Shown here in pieces: positions 60,161 through 64,000 of a stretch of 64,000 bases of DNA (the first letter of the stretch is position 1; each line of letters begins with the position of its first letter). Made by a program: the position numbers and the translations under genes. The DNA is from Camellia lanceoleosa. Its lineage: Eukaryota; Streptophyta; Magnoliopsida; Ericales; Theaceae. The notes under the pieces are model-generated. The model searched no databases and was not told the origin of the DNA. It was given only the letters and a program-made list of their open reading frames with translations. The stretch is from positions 2,925,437 to 2,989,436 of the forward strand of contig CM045767.1 in assembly GCA_025200525.1 (NCBI GenBank), in the 5' to 3' direction.

Positions 60161-61805
60161 TGCATGTTAGGATTGCATTTTAGTTGCATTCATGCATATC
60201 ATGCATATTGCATTGTGTTCGGAATAGGAGTTAGACCGGACCGCGAGGAGCAGGCGTTTATTACTCGAGTGTGGAGCGGGTCTCAATTCCCAAGTCACCG
60301 ACACTCCGGACACCCATGATGGAATTAGGTTTTTGTTGTAGCATTCATCTGCATTCACCCCATATTGAGTTGTGCAATCCGATTCCTCGGCCATCATGCA
60401 TCGATATGCGTGATTGGTGGCACGAGGATCGAGGCATGCATATATTTGTGAAATACACTGCTATGCCCTTTTCCTGCTCTCTGTTGCAGCAAAATGAAGA
60501 ATCAATAGCTTTTCGGAGTCTGGCACGCATTTCGAGAAACATTGCAAACAGAGGCTAATTAGGGCATCGATGGATTTCAGCGCCAAAGCGATAACATGCA
60601 TCATTCATCGAATCGAGGCGATCCACGGCTTGCATGCCGGTTCTGATTTTTCTTAGTTAATTTGTCAATTAATTAGGAATACGTATTATTTGAATTTGTA
60701 TTATTCTTTTATTGTATTTATTTATTAGGACCCTCTGCTTGAGGGTAATCTTTGTAATAAGGGTGTGTGAGTGTGATGTATGTCTTCCAACCCCATTTCT
60801 TTCTCCCTTTTATTTACACCTTACGATGGCTAGATATAGGGCATATCTCAATTAGCATCTGATGTAATGACATGTTTGCATCATTCATCTGTTTTTACAT
60901 GCAAACCTCGGCGCATCATACTAACTTGCATTTGTATTTCAATTCCAAAATGAATACATGTTAGCTGTAGCATTTCATATACCATGTTTAGAATAAATGA
61001 GCTGCTATAGTTGCATTTGCATGTGTTGCATTAGGCATTTGACATTTAGGATCATGCATGATTTCTAATCGACTTTTGTTTTGGGCTTGGAGTACTTTCG
61101 GTAAGTTTTATGCTTTAGCATCCTTGCATCTTGTGAGTGTTGCCATGATTGCATGCTTACCATGAGGCTATGTGCTTATATGATATAAGCGCCTTGAATA
61201 CTGTGGGTGGAGGTTGAGTTATCTGAATTGGGACAATTCATCAAATGTTTGTTTTAAGCCCACTAGATAGTGGCAAAATCATGTTTTCTAAGCCCACCCG
61301 AGGGTGGCAAATCCACGTCTTAGCCTACTTGCGAGTAGCACCATCAAACCATTTTCAAGTAAACATGAAATGTTTTGTTCCAACTCAGGCGATTCAGTCT
61401 ATACTTGTATGCTGTGCGCATCACATAGTAACCTAGGCTAATAACCGGAATAAGAACGCACAAAGTTTTCAAAAACAGATATCATGGTTAGTAGAGGCCG
61501 GTCTTTGGCGGGCGAGAGAATGCTCACGATGTGACCTTCCCTAATCGTACCCAAGTTCCCGAGCCAACTTTGGTGATGACGGACACGTGGCCTTTGGCAC
61601 CGAGTCAGGGTTTCCTAAATTTCCCATTTTAAAAAAATATTTAGGTGGCGACTCTTTTATCTGGCAAAGCAGTCCATGTTTGGCACTTCTTTCAAAAAAT
61701 CTGTTTTTCTCAAAAACGATTTGCCGGATTTGGACTCTTTGGTTCAAGGTTTGGAACCGCGACAAAATCGAGTCGAGCGTAGCGAGGTCCTCGCGGGCTT
61801 ATTCA

Positions 61806-62590
61806 ACGGCCAGACCAGCGATTTTGAACACCGGCCTAGATTAAAGCGAACCGCGACCTTGATTAAGATTTGAACCGCGCCCAAAAACGATTTTCTAAAC
61901 ACACGGCCAGTTAAGCGAACCGCGACCTTGATTAAGATTTGAACCGCGGACCTAAAACCGATTTTACGAACACGGCCGGATCAGCGATTTTACGAACACA
62001 CGGCCAGTTAAGCGAACACGCATGACCCGATTAAGATTTGAACCGCGGCCAAAACGCGATTTTACGAACCGCAGCTTGATTAAGATTTGAACCGCGACCC
62101 AAAACCGATTTTACGAACACCGGCCGGACCAGCGATTTTACGAACACACGGCCAGTTAAGCGAACCGCGACTGATTAAGATTTGAGCAGCATGGCCCAAA
62201 ACGCGATTTTACGAACAGCGGCCGGCCAGCGAAGCGAACGCGGCCCGATTAAGATTTGAACACGCGGCCCAAAACAGCGATTTTACGAACACGCCCGGAC
62301 CGATTTTACGAACACCACGGCCGGACATTTGAGATGAGCACGCAACCCGTATTTTGATTTTACGAACACCGGCCAGACCGCGATTTTACGAACACCACGG
62401 CCCGGACATTTGAGATGAACCGCGGACCCATATTTTGATTGTCTGAACAAACAGTCCATTTACTTGCGTTTGCTGACGGCTCATTCATTTCATTTGCACA
62501 CAGCTTATTCATTTCATTTACACACGGCTTATTCATTTCATTTGCACACAGCTTATTCATTTCATTTGCACACAGCTTGTTCATTCTGTT
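61806..62590. repeat. Degenerate tandem repeats in PMD intron 1 of element 2, right part
   Basis: 61,806-62,450 continues the GAACACACGG-type array, now rich in GAACCGCGACC and GATTTTACGAACAC variants. 62,481-62,585 has four to five copies of a 24-bp unit ATTCATTTCATTTGCACACA that matches 8,325-8,400 of element 1 in reverse. Confidence 0.75.
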
Positions 62591-64000
62591 TCTGACACAT
62601 CGTTCATTACGAATCTTTGGTTGGCTCTCGTCTGCGTCGAGGATATGGCTCCCTCTTGCAAGAGTGGTATCTTAGAGCTCCGAGGCTGTCAGGATTTGGT
62701 TGACTTAGCAGGGTTCGAGGCCTTCTGCATGGGGTTATCACATTGTCTGCCCGGTAGGACAACATCGTGACTTTGGTGGAGAGATGGTGGGACACCACCA
62801 ATTCCTTCCATTTTACGCCCAGGGATCGACCATGACCCGCTAGACTTATTTGTGCTAGGTCTAGACATAGGAGGTTGGCCCATTCCTTCTGACGAGGATA
62901 TGGGCGAATGGGAGCCGCTTGGGTACATCTGTTGGGGGGCCCGCAATGCCTGTGAGCCAGGGAGAATCAGGTACACTGGTTCTCTTCCGTTTCGGAGGAG
63001 GATGGGCAGGGTCTCTGAGGAGGCGGAGCGATGCGCCCTTGATTTCCTTATGTTCCTCTTTGGCACCACTACGTTTCTTGATAGGGGAACTCTTGTTGGG
63101 TTGTATCTTTTGAGTGCCTAGTGGACCTATCACAGTCGGTCGGTATATGGGGTGGTCCGACACAGCTACCCTCTATTGCTACATGAGTGCGGCATCCATG
63201 ACGGGATTCACTTGGCGGTTATTGGTGAGCCTGGGAGGTACGTTCTGTCCTCTCGATTTACATTTCTGCTTCTCATTACTTGTTCATTGCACACACGGCG
63301 CACTTTACATTCTGTATTTTGCCCTCAGCACTTTGTATTTACATTCCGCACTGCTTTTCTCAGCTATGGGTCTACGTATATTTTTCGACATTAGCCCCGG
63401 AGATGGAGGTGGCAGGGTTCCTTATGACCCCGTTTTCATTGGTGACCGAGGGCGGCCTGTAGAGACCTCGAGAGACTCTTTTCTACCTGCGACAGTATTT
63501 TGACACTATTCGGACGATAGAGGTATTTCAGAACTCTCAGTTCTTTTCTGTTTTCATCTTTGATCTGCCCTGTATATTCCCGATTTCTGATTGATTCATG
63601 TACTGGTTATCCATGATTACGTGGCGATACTGGCGGTCTTGGCGATAGTCTCCGATTTGATATCCGGAGGCGGGTAACTCGATCTGAGTTCTGCTTGAAG
63701 GACGGTTGGTAGAGGCGTGGTTCTGGGGAACGCTTCTGCGTCGGTGTGGGGTACAATTCTCGGGACCCTCTGCGGCACCTCCGGCCACTATGCGGGCTGG
63801 CGATAGACTCTCTACCGAGGTCGTTAGTGCTATCTGAGAACGCGATGCTTTGCTACACCTTACGGACGGGGACTCGCCACTTATCGTCACACATATCGAT
63901 GCCTCCCTTGCGGAGTCGTGCTCGCCCTTTGAGGCCTATTGATGTACCATCTTCGAGTCGGGCTCGTGCTACGGATATCCCCTCCTCCAGCAGGGCTGAT

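Larger units (their letters stand above)
56627..61805 (+). mobile_element. Solo LTR (LTR C, 5,179 bp) inserted in the PMD intron
   Basis: It starts TGTAGACACCCC and ends TTATTCA. The intron repeat array continues on both sides. Flanking 5-mers are ACGGT (left) and ACGGC (right), a probable target duplication with one change. It is collinear with LTR A but longer because of two expanded tandem arrays, and its GGCCGGCC region (about 57,870) is degenerate. No internal retrotransposon sequence is attached, so it is a solo LTR from unequal recombination. Confidence 0.82.
49860..64000 (-). mobile_element. Second Tat-like LTR retrotransposon, opposite orientation (element 2)
   Basis: Its order mirrors element 1: 3' LTR (49,860-54,357, minus), polypurine tract, internal noncoding block (54,358-55,703), then the PMD gene on the plus strand, antisense to the element. 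It continues past the window end, where the DUF7745-like gene and pol would be expected. It is more decayed than element 1 and contains an inserted solo LTR. Confidence 0.82.
55704..64000 (+). pseudogene. PMD (MAIN-like) gene of element 2, decayed and split by a solo LTR
   Basis: Exon 1 is 55,704-55,912 (MAGNFPHGGGPLGLGDDFDI), with a one-base frameshift in its second half. Intron 1 contains tandem repeats and the solo LTR at 56,627-61,805. Exon 2 runs from about 62,625 to 63,237 and keeps LDIGGWPIPSDEDMGEWE and LDFLMFLFGTTTFLDRGT, with several stops and frameshifts. Exon 3 is 63,364-63,522 (LWVYVYFSTLAPEMEV, YLRQYFDTIRTIE), with a stop. Exon 4 starts near 63,618 (ITWRYW) and is badly frameshifted to the window end. 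Exon borders agree with the copy at 5,932-9,676, so the gene model is supported by both. It cannot make a full protein. Confidence 0.8.

Noticed and set aside
59421..60558. Overlapping frames in LTR C with repeated peptides
   Set aside because: Products of the tandem array at 59,444-60,160; not a protein family.

Overview
The window looks like nuclear DNA of a eudicot plant, probably a repeat-rich and perhaps woody species. The evidence is GT-AG introns, a plant-specific GEM-like GRAM gene, a Ty3/gypsy polyprotein of the Tat type with two RNase H domains, plant mobile domain (PMD-like) and DUF7745-like genes, CACTA, hAT-like and MITE transposons, and an Au-type SINE. I cannot name the species.

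Layout. (1) 1-15,699 is the 3' part of a giant Tat-like LTR retrotransposon (element 1). It holds RT-RNaseH-aRNH-integrase (one nonsense codon), then two intron-containing genes on the opposite strand (DUF7745-like at 3,787-5,074, PMD-like at 5,932-9,676, both with premature stops), a polypurine tract and a 4.6-kb 3' LTR. (2) 15,700-49,859 is a much more AT-rich stretch. It carries an 11.2-kb CACTA element (16,785-28,010, TSD ATC) with a second CACTA nested in it (18,292-24,063, TSD GGA). It also carries a hAT-like non-autonomous element (31,404-33,116), a non-autonomous LTR retrotransposon dense in TTCGAAG (33,802-36,770), an Au-like SINE, a LINE 3' end, a third CACTA (38,633-44,418, TSD CAC), the only apparently intact host gene (GEM-like, 44,915-46,730), a 620-bp TIR element and several MITEs. 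(3) 49,860-64,000 is a second Tat-like element (element 2) in the opposite orientation. Its 4.5-kb 3' LTR comes first and its antisense PMD gene runs on the plus strand. Intron 1 of that PMD copy is split by a further LTR, a solo LTR of 5.2 kb (56,627-61,805).

How the parts relate. The CACTA elements carry host gene pieces with intact splice sites: four exons resembling the U3 snoRNP protein MPP10, one exon resembling the nucleotidyltransferase HESO1, and smaller unidentified exons. I found no transposase, so these look like non-autonomous gene-capturing elements.

The most interesting pattern is in the Tat-like family. The same 60-bp module, built round a GGCCGGCC palindrome, lies upstream of both antisense genes of element 1, and an 18-bp perfect form of the palindrome lies in the LTR upstream of a TATA box. 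This suggests that sense (LTR) and antisense (PMD, DUF7745) transcription units may share a regulatory input. That is inference and has not been tested.
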